A stretch of DNA of 64,000 nt. It comes from Pseudomonadota bacterium. GTDB lineage: Bacteria; Pseudomonadota; Alphaproteobacteria; Rhizobiales; Devosiaceae. A program made the position numbers and the translations under genes. Each line of letters opens with the position of its first letter. Positions within the stretch are counted from its first letter, which is position 1. Positions 1-7,734 of the stretch are shown here, piece after piece. The notes under the pieces were generated by a model. That model saw only the letters and a list, made by a program, of their open reading frames with translations. It had not been told where the DNA came from and made no database searches. The stretch is taken from assembly GCA_023388175.1 (NCBI GenBank), contig JAEWGT010000003.1, positions 1 to 64,000 of the forward strand, in the 5' to 3' direction.

Positions 1-178
1 GTAAGCAACCAGACCTTACCGGAAATCCGTCGATGACCACCCAGCCGCTCGCTCGCTACGGCGCTCGTAATGGCGCGCTCGCGAGCGGCTTGACCACCTC
101 AGTTACACCACGTCCCGGGACACGACCGAAGGCTAGGTCAGTTAAATGCGTGGCGCATGTCCCAGATGGTATAAAAAG
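1..178. other. Unassigned left-edge sequence with a hairpin
   Basis: I recognise no gene here. The stretch holds a 10-bp perfect inverted repeat (AGCCGCTCGC at 43-52, GCGAGCGGCT at 81-90). One plus-strand frame (from base 3) stays open to a TAG at 180-182, but its translation resembles nothing I know. Composition differs somewhat from the neighbouring genes, so it could be the edge of a mobile-element remnant or the end of a gene outside the window. The sequence alone does not decide. Confidence 0.3.
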
Positions 179-1864
179 CTAGACGAGGCCGGCCTTGGCC
201 GCCAGTGCCAGCGCCATGCGCGGCGCCAGGGCCGGGTGTGAAAAGGCCAGCGTGTGGCCAGCGTCCTCGAAAACTTCGAGCTCAATGCCGGGCCTGTCTG
301 CCACCAGGGCCCGCAGGCTTTCCAGTGGCGCTGTCTGGTTCAGTGCGCCATGCAGCAATCGCATTGGGTAGGAAACGCCATCGAGATGGCCCGACCAGTC
401 CATGTTGCCCACGGGAAGATCCAGTCGGAAACCGAGGGCATCCTGAACGATATTATAGGCATATGCACCGACGATCGAGGGCAGGATGTCGGCGCGTGAG
501 GCCACGGTTTGATCAATATCGACGCCGGCAAATACCGCCTGGGGCCAGTTGGTTGCACCCAGCCGGCGCATGCGCGCCACGCCAAGGCGTACGAGAAAAT
601 CCAGCATCCAATGGGCATTCTGCGCCGCCCAGGCAAAGATGCGTTGCTGCGGCGGCAAAAGCTGAACATGCTTTGGCTGATAGGGGGGCAAGCTCGAAAC
701 GCCGACAATGCCACACACCCGATCTGGATGGGTCTTGGCAAGCGCCGCGGCAAAGCAAAAGCCAAAGTCGTGTGCAATGACCACCGTCCGCTCAATGCCC
801 GCCTTGTCAAGGACGGCTATTGTGTCGGCGATCACCAGTTCGATGAGATCATCCCTCTGCGGACAAGGACGGGTACGTCCATAGCCCGGCCGCTCCGGCG
901 CGATAATATCGAGACCCATGGCATGGGCAGCATCGCGCTCGGCCGCCAGCTCGCCGATTCCGAACAGCGAACCGTGCAGCAGCAGCACTGGAGTACCATC
1001 TGGCGCGCCATAGCGCCGCATTCCAATAGTGCGGCCATAGTCATCCACCACGGTGTCGTGGCGAATATCCGAATTGAACGGGCCACGCACCAATGGGCTG
1101 CCATTGAAACGGCCAAGCGCGGCAGCAGCCGCGGAAACGAAAGCGACTGCCTGGGTCTGGGAGTTGACGCCCAGCTTGCTGAGCACCGCCTTGATCTGCT
1201 GCCGTATCGTGCCGACTGATCGGCCCCCTTCGGCCGCTATGGCCAATACGCTTTCGCCGCGGCTGAGAGCGGCCAGCACTTCGCGTTCACGCATCGAAAG
1301 ACCGAACACCTCGCTCAGGGCTTCGTCGAGCGCTGCGGGCCAGGTCCATTGCAGCGCTGAGAGCAATATCACCTCGAAGCCTGACATCATGCCGCCCGAC
1401 AGAATGATCGGCTGGTTGCTCTTCAGGCTGGACGCAATAACCAGCGAGGAGGAGCGGTCCTCCTGAGATATGCGGGTCCGAAACCGGTCAAACGCGTCCC
1501 GGTCGATGCCGAGCGCCGTATAGGTTGCTCCCGCCTCGATATCGAACCTGGCGCGAGCGGCAGTATTTGCTGCAAGGATCGTGCCTGTGTCCACAATGGC
1601 GATCACCGGTTCGCTATGCCGTTCAATTTGACGTTCCAGCGCCGATTGCTGCTCCAGATCGCGGCTGGCCATTTGTACGCTGGCCAGCTCCACGACCTCC
1701 CCCAAGGCCTCATCAGGGCTGAAGGGCTGGGAAAGCAGATGCGAGACCAGGGTTTCGAACTGCGCAGGATCGTCGGCCGCGGCCATAATCGAATCACGCA
1801 GCGCACCAAAACCTCCAGCGCCGAACGCTGCAGTTCTGCCGGCGACGTCTGTTGCTGATGCCAT
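179..1864 (-). CDS. LuxR-type HTH / alpha-beta hydrolase fusion regulator (paralogue A)
   Basis: A 561-residue probable one-component regulator. In order it has a helical N-terminus, a PAS-like segment (about 78-170, with EPVIAIVDTGTILAAN), a LuxR/NarL HTH (about 190-245, LSMREREVLAALSRG then TIRQQIKAVLSKLGV) and a complete alpha/beta-hydrolase fold (about 285-561). The oxyanion HG is near 297 (LLLHGS). The nucleophile elbow reads AHDFG with Asp near 366, as in epoxide hydrolases and haloalkane dehalogenases (HDWG type) rather than Ser. The catalytic His is near 537 (GHTLAF). The usual acid position in HGALNQTAP is Asn, so the acid may lie elsewhere. ATG at 1864 was chosen; a TTG at 1888 lacks a visible ribosome site. 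It is divergent from its paralogue at 2184. I infer that the hydrolase domain senses or degrades a small ligand; the ligand is unknown. Confidence 0.85.
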   Translation of the reverse strand: MASATDVAGRTAAFGAGGFGALRDSIMAAADDPAQFETLVSHLLSQPFSPDEALGEVVELASVQMASRDLEQQSALERQIERHSEPVIAIVDTGTILAANTAARARFDIEAGATYTALGIDRDAFDRFRTRISQEDRSSSLVIASSLKSNQPIILSGGMMSGFEVILLSALQWTWPAALDEALSEVFGLSMREREVLAALSRGESVLAIAAEGGRSVGTIRQQIKAVLSKLGVNSQTQAVAFVSAAAAALGRFNGSPLVRGPFNSDIRHDTVVDDYGRTIGMRRYGAPDGTPVLLLHGSLFGIGELAAERDAAHAMGLDIIAPERPGYGRTRPCPQRDDLIELVIADTIAVLDKAGIERTVVIAHDFGFCFAAALAKTHPDRVCGIVGVSSLPPYQPKHVQLLPPQQRIFAWAAQNAHWMLDFLVRLGVARMRRLGATNWPQAVFAGVDIDQTVASRADILPSIVGAYAYNIVQDALGFRLDLPVGNMDWSGHLDGVSYPMRLLHGALNQTAPLESLRALVADRPGIELEVFEDAGHTLAFSHPALAPRMALALAAKAGLV

Positions 1865-2183
1865 GTCAAAACCCGGATACTGAACCAAGGAATACCAAGC
1901 GGACCCCGTAGCTAATGTTGCAGTATCAGGACTTTACGCATCGATAGCCCGGACTGGCAAATGTTGAGCGATAGTGCTGCGGAATTTCTGGCCGGTGGTG
2001 AATACTTCCCATTGGCAACAGGCGAGCGCTGCCCGGGGTTTGGAGACGCAATTTTCGAAATTATCGCCGTAAAATCGTTGGCTCACTGTCAATTGATCTG
2101 CGTGACGACTGGCTAGGTGGCCCTTCCGGCCACTAAACTATTTCCTTAGCCGGAACTAATCTGCCTAAATTGACCTGCGGAAA
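1865..2183. promoter_or_regulatory. Divergent promoter region between two hydrolase-HTH regulators
   Basis: A 319-bp non-coding region between divergently transcribed paralogues, so it must hold both promoters. It is clearly AT-richer than its flanks. It contains an inverted repeat GTGGCC-N5-GGCCAC at 2117-2133 and a TTTCGAAA palindrome at 2053-2060. Either could be an operator, possibly for auto- or cross-regulation by the encoded LuxR-type HTHs. I could not fix the -10/-35 boxes with confidence, and I see no coding sequence. Confidence 0.5.
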
Positions 2184-3863
2184 ATGGAGGGCCACAAACT
2201 GACATTGAGCGAAAACAACGAAGCGCTGGTGAAATTAGGCACTTCGCTCAGTCAGGCCGCCGACGATCCGGTGGCGTTCGAGAGTCTCGTTTGCGACATT
2301 CTCAGTTCCGCGCGTGCGGGCGCGCCACTGGCTGATGGGCGCTTCGAATCCATGGTTCGGGAAACGCTCCCCAGCATCGCATCTGCTGCCCGATCAGCGC
2401 GTGCTTATCTGGCATCTTACGTCGAAGCGATGGACGAGCCCGCTCTCGCTTTCGACGAGGAGGGCCGCATCCTGGCCAGCAATGCCGAGGCGGCCGAGCG
2501 GCTGGACTGGCGGGGTGGAGGCAGTCTCTTTGACCTCGGAATAGCCCGCGACGCCTTCGAGCGTTTTTTGGAGCGAGCCGATATCGGAGATGGCAGTTCC
2601 TTTCTGGTTGGTGCTCAGCAACAGGGCGCCCAGCCGCCGATCTGGCATGGGCGCCGCCTGCCGGCGCTTGGGTGTTTCTGCCTGACGCCGGTCATGGGCA
2701 AGAGCTGGACCGATGGGTTGCGGACCGTGCTGGCCAGCGAGTTCGACCTCTCCGCCCGCGAGATCGCGATCCTGCGGGCCCTGTCTGACGGCCTCAGCCC
2801 GGAGGAAGTCGCGCTGCGTGACGAGCGTGCCCTCAGTACGATCAGGCAATCGATCAAGTCGGTCCTGGCCAAGCTCAATGTCCACTCCAGAAGCCATGCC
2901 ATTGCCCTGGTCGCGGCCATGGCGTCTGCCACGCTGCCACAGGCGCCGGTGCTCGATAAGAGCCAGCCTGTTGCGCTCTTCAACGCTGCTGACCCGTTTG
3001 GCCGCAATATTGGCTGGCGGCGTTATGGGGTTCCGGGCGGAATTCCCGTTCTGATGATCCATGGGACGCTGTTCGGCATTGCCGAATTGGTGGCCGAACG
3101 ACGTTTCGCTCTGGACCTCGGCCTCGATATCGTCGCCTGCGAGCGGCCCGGCTATGGTCGAACTCCGGTCTGCAAGGTGCGCAACGATGCCATGGGGGCA
3201 GCAGTCGCCGACATGGTCCTGACGCTCGACGCGTCCGGACTGGATCGCGTCATTATTCTGGCTCACGATACCGGACTGGCCTTTGCCCATGCACTGGCCA
3301 TGCATTGCCCCGAACGGATCGCCGGCATCGTGGCGGTGTCGCCGGTGATCCCCATGCGTGCGGTGGCCCAGACTACGGCCATGCCGCCGCAGCAGCAGGT
3401 CTTCGCCTGGGCGGCGCGTCATGCGCCATGGCTCGTGGAGGGCTTGACGCGGATCGGGATCGAACGCATGCGGCGGCTCGGACCGTCAGGCTGGCCGCAC
3501 GCAGTCTTCGCAGGCGCACCGCGTGACCTGGAAGTATCGGCACGCCCCGACATACTGCCGGCGGTAAATGCCGCCTATGCGTTCAATGCCGGTCAGGCGG
3601 CGGCCGGGTTCCGCATGGATGTCACCGTGGCCAATGCCGATTGGTCTGCCGATCTGAAGCAGATCAGCTGCCCTCTCCATCTCATACACGGCACCGAAAA
3701 CCGTACGGTTCCCGTCGCCGCCGTGCGCGCCTTGGCAGCGCAGCATGGGGACAGGATTACGCTCGACTGTATCGAGGGCGAAGGACATACACTGCCTCTG
3801 GCTCAACCACATCTGGGTTTGCGGGCGGCATTTGCCATGGCGGCCCGGCAAGGGCTGGCCTGA
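2184..3863 (+). CDS. LuxR-type HTH / alpha-beta hydrolase fusion regulator (paralogue B)
   Basis: A 559-residue paralogue of the divergent gene at 179-1864 with the same architecture. It has an N-terminal helical region, a PAS-like stretch (about 85-170), a LuxR HTH (about 188-244, FDLSAREIAILRALSDG then STIRQSIKSVLAKLNV) and an alpha/beta-hydrolase (about 275-559). The nucleophile elbow is AHDTG with Asp362, the oxyanion HG is in MIHGTLFG, the putative catalytic His is 535 (GEGHTLPLA), and Asn506 again occupies the common acid position (HGTENRTVP). Strong conservation of the hydrolase core in both paralogues argues that the pocket is used, either catalytically or for ligand binding. The ATG at 2184 has only a weak upstream purine run. 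The gene is convergent with the third fusion regulator. Confidence 0.85.
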   Translation: MEGHKLTLSENNEALVKLGTSLSQAADDPVAFESLVCDILSSARAGAPLADGRFESMVRETLPSIASAARSARAYLASYVEAMDEPALAFDEEGRILASNAEAAERLDWRGGGSLFDLGIARDAFERFLERADIGDGSSFLVGAQQQGAQPPIWHGRRLPALGCFCLTPVMGKSWTDGLRTVLASEFDLSAREIAILRALSDGLSPEEVALRDERALSTIRQSIKSVLAKLNVHSRSHAIALVAAMASATLPQAPVLDKSQPVALFNAADPFGRNIGWRRYGVPGGIPVLMIHGTLFGIAELVAERRFALDLGLDIVACERPGYGRTPVCKVRNDAMGAAVADMVLTLDASGLDRVIILAHDTGLAFAHALAMHCPERIAGIVAVSPVIPMRAVAQTTAMPPQQQVFAWAARHAPWLVEGLTRIGIERMRRLGPSGWPHAVFAGAPRDLEVSARPDILPAVNAAYAFNAGQAAAGFRMDVTVANADWSADLKQISCPLHLIHGTENRTVPVAAVRALAAQHGDRITLDCIEGEGHTLPLAQPHLGLRAAFAMAARQGLA

Positions 3864-3868
3864 AGACG

Positions 3869-3985
3869 CTACCGCTGGGGAAACCCGAGCCGGGCCAGGA
3901 ACAGTGTCAACATGCCAGCGAACCGATCGCGGAACGGGGGTGGCAGCAGACGCATGAGCAGGAGGGTGACAAGGCTGATCAGCAC
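3869..3985 (-). CDS. Possible 38-aa hydrophobic peptide overlapping the end of the third regulator
   Basis: A short minus-strand frame begins with GTG at 3985, overlaps the stop of the upstream regulator gene (stop at 3979) by seven bases, and ends with TAG at 3869. The peptide begins with a hydrophobic helix (LISLVTLLLMRLL) followed by an amphipathic basic stretch (FRDRFAGMLTLFLARLGF). Codon third positions are strongly GC-rich, as in real genes of this genome, and the overlap would allow translational coupling. No homologue is known to me, so it may be a chance frame. Confidence 0.35.
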   Translation of the reverse strand: MLISLVTLLLMRLLPPPFRDRFAGMLTLFLARLGFPQR

Positions 3986-5853
3986 TGTTCCACCTTCTCC
4001 GCTTCTGCACTGATGGTCGGGCTGGTTTGGGTGGATTCATCGGCAAGCCAGCCGACCGGTCCGGACAGGATGCGCGCGGCAAGCGCCGTCTGGCCGGAAA
4101 CGCCCACCTTTTCATAGATGCGCTTGAGATGCGTGCGCATGGTGTTCATCGAAATGCCGAGCTGGTTCGCTATCGTTTCGGTCGAATTGCCAGTGGCGAC
4201 ATGGATGGCCACCTGCGCTTCCTGGCCGGTCAGGGCATAGGCCATTTGCAGCAGTGATGCCTTTTGGCTGTTGGTGGCGGCACTTGCGCTTGCGGAGTGC
4301 CGGACAATCAGGATTCCCGAGGGGCCGCCGCGCTGCAGGCCGGTCTGGCGCAACGAGGGCGGACAGAAATAGACGCCCAGAGGATTTCCGTCCCGGACCA
4401 GGACCGTCTCGGTTTCACCCGCTCCGATACGCTCCCGGAAGGCGGCGTCGAGCAATTGCCGTGTCGGGTTTGCGATCTGAGGGAGCGAGTCGGGCGCGCA
4501 ACTGGCCAGGCCCAGGCGAACCAGCAACTGACCATAGGCCTCATTGTAGTGGACAGGTTCGAGCTCCCGCGTCAGCAGCACCATGCCGATGTCAAAGCGC
4601 TCGATCACGTTCTGCAGCACGACGCCAAGTGCGGCGTTGGTCATGATCTGGCGGTTGACCTTGTATGATCGGTCCCAATGCGGCATCAGCCGGATGAAGG
4701 TCTGTTCGATCTCGCTTTCATCCATATCCTGTCGGCGGGCGATGTCGCGGGCCACGCGATAGAGCATCTCCACCCAGCGGGTCTCGTCCTCGATAGCGTT
4801 GTAGCAAAGCTCGACCAGCGCATCGGGTCGCAATTCCTGCGTGCTGTCATCGAGCCCCAGCTTTTCCAGCATCTGCGAGGATATTGCATCCATGTCGAGC
4901 TGGGCAGGCGGCGTGTCCCCGGATGTGGCCTCCTGATCGGCATACCAATCCAGAATACGCCCCGAGACGCCCAGTCTGGCCTCGTCCAGAAACAGTGCAG
5001 TGCGTCCCCCGACAACGCCTTGCGCTGTGACATTGTCGACACCGTGGGACCGAAACCATTTGGTCATCGGCTTTACGAACCGGCCCATGGCTGTCATCGC
5101 ATCCTCGGCGCCATACAGGACCAATATGCGGGTTCCCGGCTTCATCCGGGCAGTTCGGGGCCATGTCCACGCCTGCCCGAAGCCCTTGAAGATCGACAGC
5201 CAATAGCCAAGCGTAGGGGTCGGATGGGCCAGTGGGTCCGCGATCATGCGCTCGATGATCGCCCGATCGGGGGTGGCGACATCGAGAAGGTGCTGCCGAT
5301 TGTCCAGATGCGCGCCGAGAAAGGCGTAGAGGTGGTGCAGCGTCAACTCGTCCGGCAGGTCGGCATCCTGCACCATCATCCGGCCCTTGACGAAGGCGCG
5401 GGCCATGATGGACAGCGCTTTCTGGTTCGGTGGCGGGGAAATCAGCACGATCGAGCGGGCAAGGTCGGGCGCCCCCTTGAGCATTTCCAGTGTCAGCAGC
5501 GCGTTGATATTGGGCATGACCAGCAGCCTGTCATTCCAGGGCACGCCGCTGAACGCGGTCTGGGTCATCACCGTGGCATCGGCGACAAGATCGTCCCATC
5601 CGGTTTCCCGATGCAGGTATCCCAGTGGCGTAGTAGCCGAACTGGACGCCCCGTGTCCGCGAAGGTCGCCTGTCCACGCGCTCAATCCGGCGGCATTGAG
5701 CGACAGGGCAAGGTCGGTGAGATAGGCGGAATAGGTTGGCTGGCTGTGTCCCAGATATGCCACCGGCGCGCCGGCGCGGCCCGGCCAGTTACGCATGGCC
5801 AGGGGCGTGCCATCCAGGCTGAGGACGTTGCGTGCCTTTCCCTCGCTCATCAC
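3979..5853 (-). CDS. Alpha-beta hydrolase / LuxR-type HTH fusion regulator (reverse domain order)
   Basis: A 624-residue protein. It has an N-terminal alpha/beta-hydrolase-like domain (about 10-305, with the lid-edge motif LRGHGASS near 64-72), a middle PAS-like sensory region (about 345-520) and a C-terminal LuxR HTH (about 537-598, LTGQEAQVAIHVATGNST, then IANQLGISMNTMRTHL). The nucleophile elbow, normally GxSxG, reads MPNIN at 113-117, so ordinary serine-hydrolase chemistry looks lost and a ligand-sensing role is more likely. The upstream AGGAGG supports the ATG at 5853 or 5850. It is divergent from the secreted-protein cluster starting at 6116, with an 18-bp palindrome between them, so it may control that cluster. 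That regulatory link is inference. Confidence 0.8.
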   Translation of the reverse strand: MMSEGKARNVLSLDGTPLAMRNWPGRAGAPVAYLGHSQPTYSAYLTDLALSLNAAGLSAWTGDLRGHGASSSATTPLGYLHRETGWDDLVADATVMTQTAFSGVPWNDRLLVMPNINALLTLEMLKGAPDLARSIVLISPPPNQKALSIMARAFVKGRMMVQDADLPDELTLHHLYAFLGAHLDNRQHLLDVATPDRAIIERMIADPLAHPTPTLGYWLSIFKGFGQAWTWPRTARMKPGTRILVLYGAEDAMTAMGRFVKPMTKWFRSHGVDNVTAQGVVGGRTALFLDEARLGVSGRILDWYADQEATSGDTPPAQLDMDAISSQMLEKLGLDDSTQELRPDALVELCYNAIEDETRWVEMLYRVARDIARRQDMDESEIEQTFIRLMPHWDRSYKVNRQIMTNAALGVVLQNVIERFDIGMVLLTRELEPVHYNEAYGQLLVRLGLASCAPDSLPQIANPTRQLLDAAFRERIGAGETETVLVRDGNPLGVYFCPPSLRQTGLQRGGPSGILIVRHSASASAATNSQKASLLQMAYALTGQEAQVAIHVATGNSTETIANQLGISMNTMRTHLKRIYEKVGVSGQTALAARILSGPVGWLADESTQTSPTISAEAEKVEQC

Positions 5854-5922
5854 CCCTCATTCCTCCTGCCCCGAGCGCGACCTGCCGGGCATGGCAAGGT
5901 GGCGACGGCAGAAGGACCCGTC

Positions 5923-5940
5923 CACTACCACTTGGTAGTG
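5923..5940. promoter_or_regulatory. 18-bp perfect palindrome, candidate LuxR-type operator
   Basis: CACTACCA-CT-TGGTAGTG is a perfect inverted repeat with 8-bp arms. It lies between the divergent hydrolase-LuxR regulator (start 5853) and the secreted-protein cluster (start 6116). Size and symmetry fit a dimeric LuxR/NarL-type binding site. Which protein binds is inference. Confidence 0.5.
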
Positions 5941-5994
5941 CGGGCGCGAACTGGCGTCATTTCGGGAACAGTGTTGCGCCAGACATTTCCCGCA

Positions 5995-6010
5995 TCACCC
6001 ATCCGGGTGA
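5995..6010. repeat. Inverted repeat upstream of the secreted-protein cluster
   Basis: TCACCC-ATCC-GGGTGA, followed by CGCGGCGC and a run of six T. The shape is that of a short intrinsic terminator or an operator. A similar GGGTGACGC arm recurs in the hairpin at 9714-9737 inside the same cluster. Confidence 0.4.
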
Positions 6011-6115
6011 CGCGGCGCTTTTTTGCTCCTGCGCAAGATGCCCGCAGCCGGGGGGCTTGCCGACTTCACGCATGGATCAGTGCGGATATGAAGTGGCCAT
6101 CAGGGAGGTTGCATC

Positions 6116-7723
6116 ATGCTTCATGCGGCTGTGTCTTGTCGTATTCAGCTAATGACCCACGCTCTGGCCTGGGGCGTGGCTGCCTGTGCCATGCTGACGG
6201 CCACTTCGGTCACCCGGGCTCAGGATGCTTCAGATGGCGGAGCTGTTTTTCCGCCCGGCGTCTATACTCAGGCGCGGCTCGGCAGTGCTGAGGACATGGA
6301 ATATGACCGCGCCATGGGGTGCGCCCGCCGGCCGATGATTTTCTACCCCGATGGCAAGATGGTCGGCAAAGAACTCGACTCCATGCGAGGCGAGGCCGGG
6401 CTCCCCCCCTACCGGATACAAGTGGATGGCCAGTGCAGCCTTGTCGATGGCATCCTTGACTGCGATGCGACCTATCCGTCGCCGAGTGGGGAGCCAGACC
6501 AGCGCAATTTGACCGCGTCGCTGCGCGAACTCGGCAATGGCGACTACGCCTTGAGCGAAGACGACGGATTCCTGCAATGCAATCTGGCCGATCTCGATCA
6601 GGACGTAGGGGGCCGCAATGTTCTGGGCGAAATCCTGCGGCGCGACGATGATGGTCCTTTCCCGCCAATCGGAACCGTGGCGCTGGACCTTGAAGCCTAT
6701 CGCGGCACCGGCGTGGCCGAGGTCGCAAAAGGGTCCTGGCATGGCGCCGTCAACGGGACCATGCAGGATGGCGCGGTTGTTCTGTCCATCGACATCGTGC
6801 AGGCGGCCAGCAATCCGGCTGACGCCTATGGCGACCACTATTTCTACGTCGAAGACGCAAACAGTGCTTGCGAGGGTCTGTCCGAGATTGCCTGTGGCGA
6901 TCTCCGGGCGCTCAGCGCTGTTGAGCCCTCCACGCGCGGATCGATATTGGTCGAGGGAAAGCTGATCTCGGCTTTTGCCGTCGAAAACAGCGCGGCGCCT
7001 GCCGATCTGCGCCTGTCGGTGGTGGAAAAGCAGAGCGATGGCAATGCAACCCTGTCCATTTTTCATCCCGAACACGGGGCCATCCTGACGGTGACGGCGC
7101 CTTTCGAGCCGCATTGGTGTGACTCGTCGGGCGGCAATCCAGGCGATGATTTCTGCATCGCTACCGCGGGGCAATTGGGGGCCCTCTCGGATCCGGAAAA
7201 GGCAAAGCAGGCCCATGGCATATTCGGGACAACCGGCAACCTGCTCGAGCCGTTCTTTTCCCATATTCCCGAGCTGCAGGCGCTCTTTTCCGAGCGGACC
7301 TCGAGTTCGGAGCAGCCCGCAGAAAGCCTGGGAGCGCTGCCGGTCGGTATCTACGCGAACCTGCTCAATACCGCGCCCACCGCCGACTGGGTTGCAGAGC
7401 GCTGCGAAACCTCGCCCACCATTTTCTACCCCGATGGCATGGTGGTCTCCAAGATTCCTGGCGCCAACAACTACATCGTGGACCAATCGCTTCAGTGCCA
7501 ATCATTGGGGCAGGGAGCGTCCTGCACGTTTGAAGACACGCCGGATGGCGTAATTGATGTTGCCTTCAACATTATCAAGACCGCGGGTGGCTTCGAGATG
7601 TGTGCGCAGGGCGACCAGGTCTGCGAGACCTTCCATCAATGCTCTGGCGATCTGATCGCATCCTCTCTCTACGCCGGCCTTGTGGCGCGCGATGACGGCG
7701 GCGCGCCTTTGCCGGGCAATTGA
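6116..7723 (+). CDS. Secreted cysteine-containing protein with duplicated domain, unknown function
   Basis: 535 residues. GGGAGG at 6102-6107 supports the ATG at 6116. A signal peptide of about 36 residues ends near VTRAQ. The mature protein carries two related segments, one near the N-terminus (GVYTQ ... RRPMIFYPDGKMVGKEL) and one near the C-terminus (GIYAN ... SPTIFYPDGMVVSKI), each with paired cysteines. The central part shares a pattern (HYFYVED ... C ... ACGDLRAL) with the next gene (HIYLFSQ ... C ... LCADIVRGL). I recognise no family. It is first in a tightly spaced run of secreted proteins and ends 11 bp before the next start, which suggests one operon. Confidence 0.75.
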   Translation: MLHAAVSCRIQLMTHALAWGVAACAMLTATSVTRAQDASDGGAVFPPGVYTQARLGSAEDMEYDRAMGCARRPMIFYPDGKMVGKELDSMRGEAGLPPYRIQVDGQCSLVDGILDCDATYPSPSGEPDQRNLTASLRELGNGDYALSEDDGFLQCNLADLDQDVGGRNVLGEILRRDDDGPFPPIGTVALDLEAYRGTGVAEVAKGSWHGAVNGTMQDGAVVLSIDIVQAASNPADAYGDHYFYVEDANSACEGLSEIACGDLRALSAVEPSTRGSILVEGKLISAFAVENSAAPADLRLSVVEKQSDGNATLSIFHPEHGAILTVTAPFEPHWCDSSGGNPGDDFCIATAGQLGALSDPEKAKQAHGIFGTTGNLLEPFFSHIPELQALFSERTSSSEQPAESLGALPVGIYANLLNTAPTADWVAERCETSPTIFYPDGMVVSKIPGANNYIVDQSLQCQSLGQGASCTFEDTPDGVIDVAFNIIKTAGGFEMCAQGDQVCETFHQCSGDLIASSLYAGLVARDDGGAPLPGN

Positions 7724-7734
7724 GGGGCAGGATC

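Noticed and set aside
1..178. Insertion-sequence end or tRNA fragment at the left edge
   Set aside because: Hairpin and open frame are present, but no transposase motif, terminal repeat or tRNA fold could be confirmed.
2394..3422. 342-codon open frame opposite the second hydrolase-HTH regulator
   Set aside because: It overlaps a strongly supported gene with conserved HTH and hydrolase motifs; antisense shadow.
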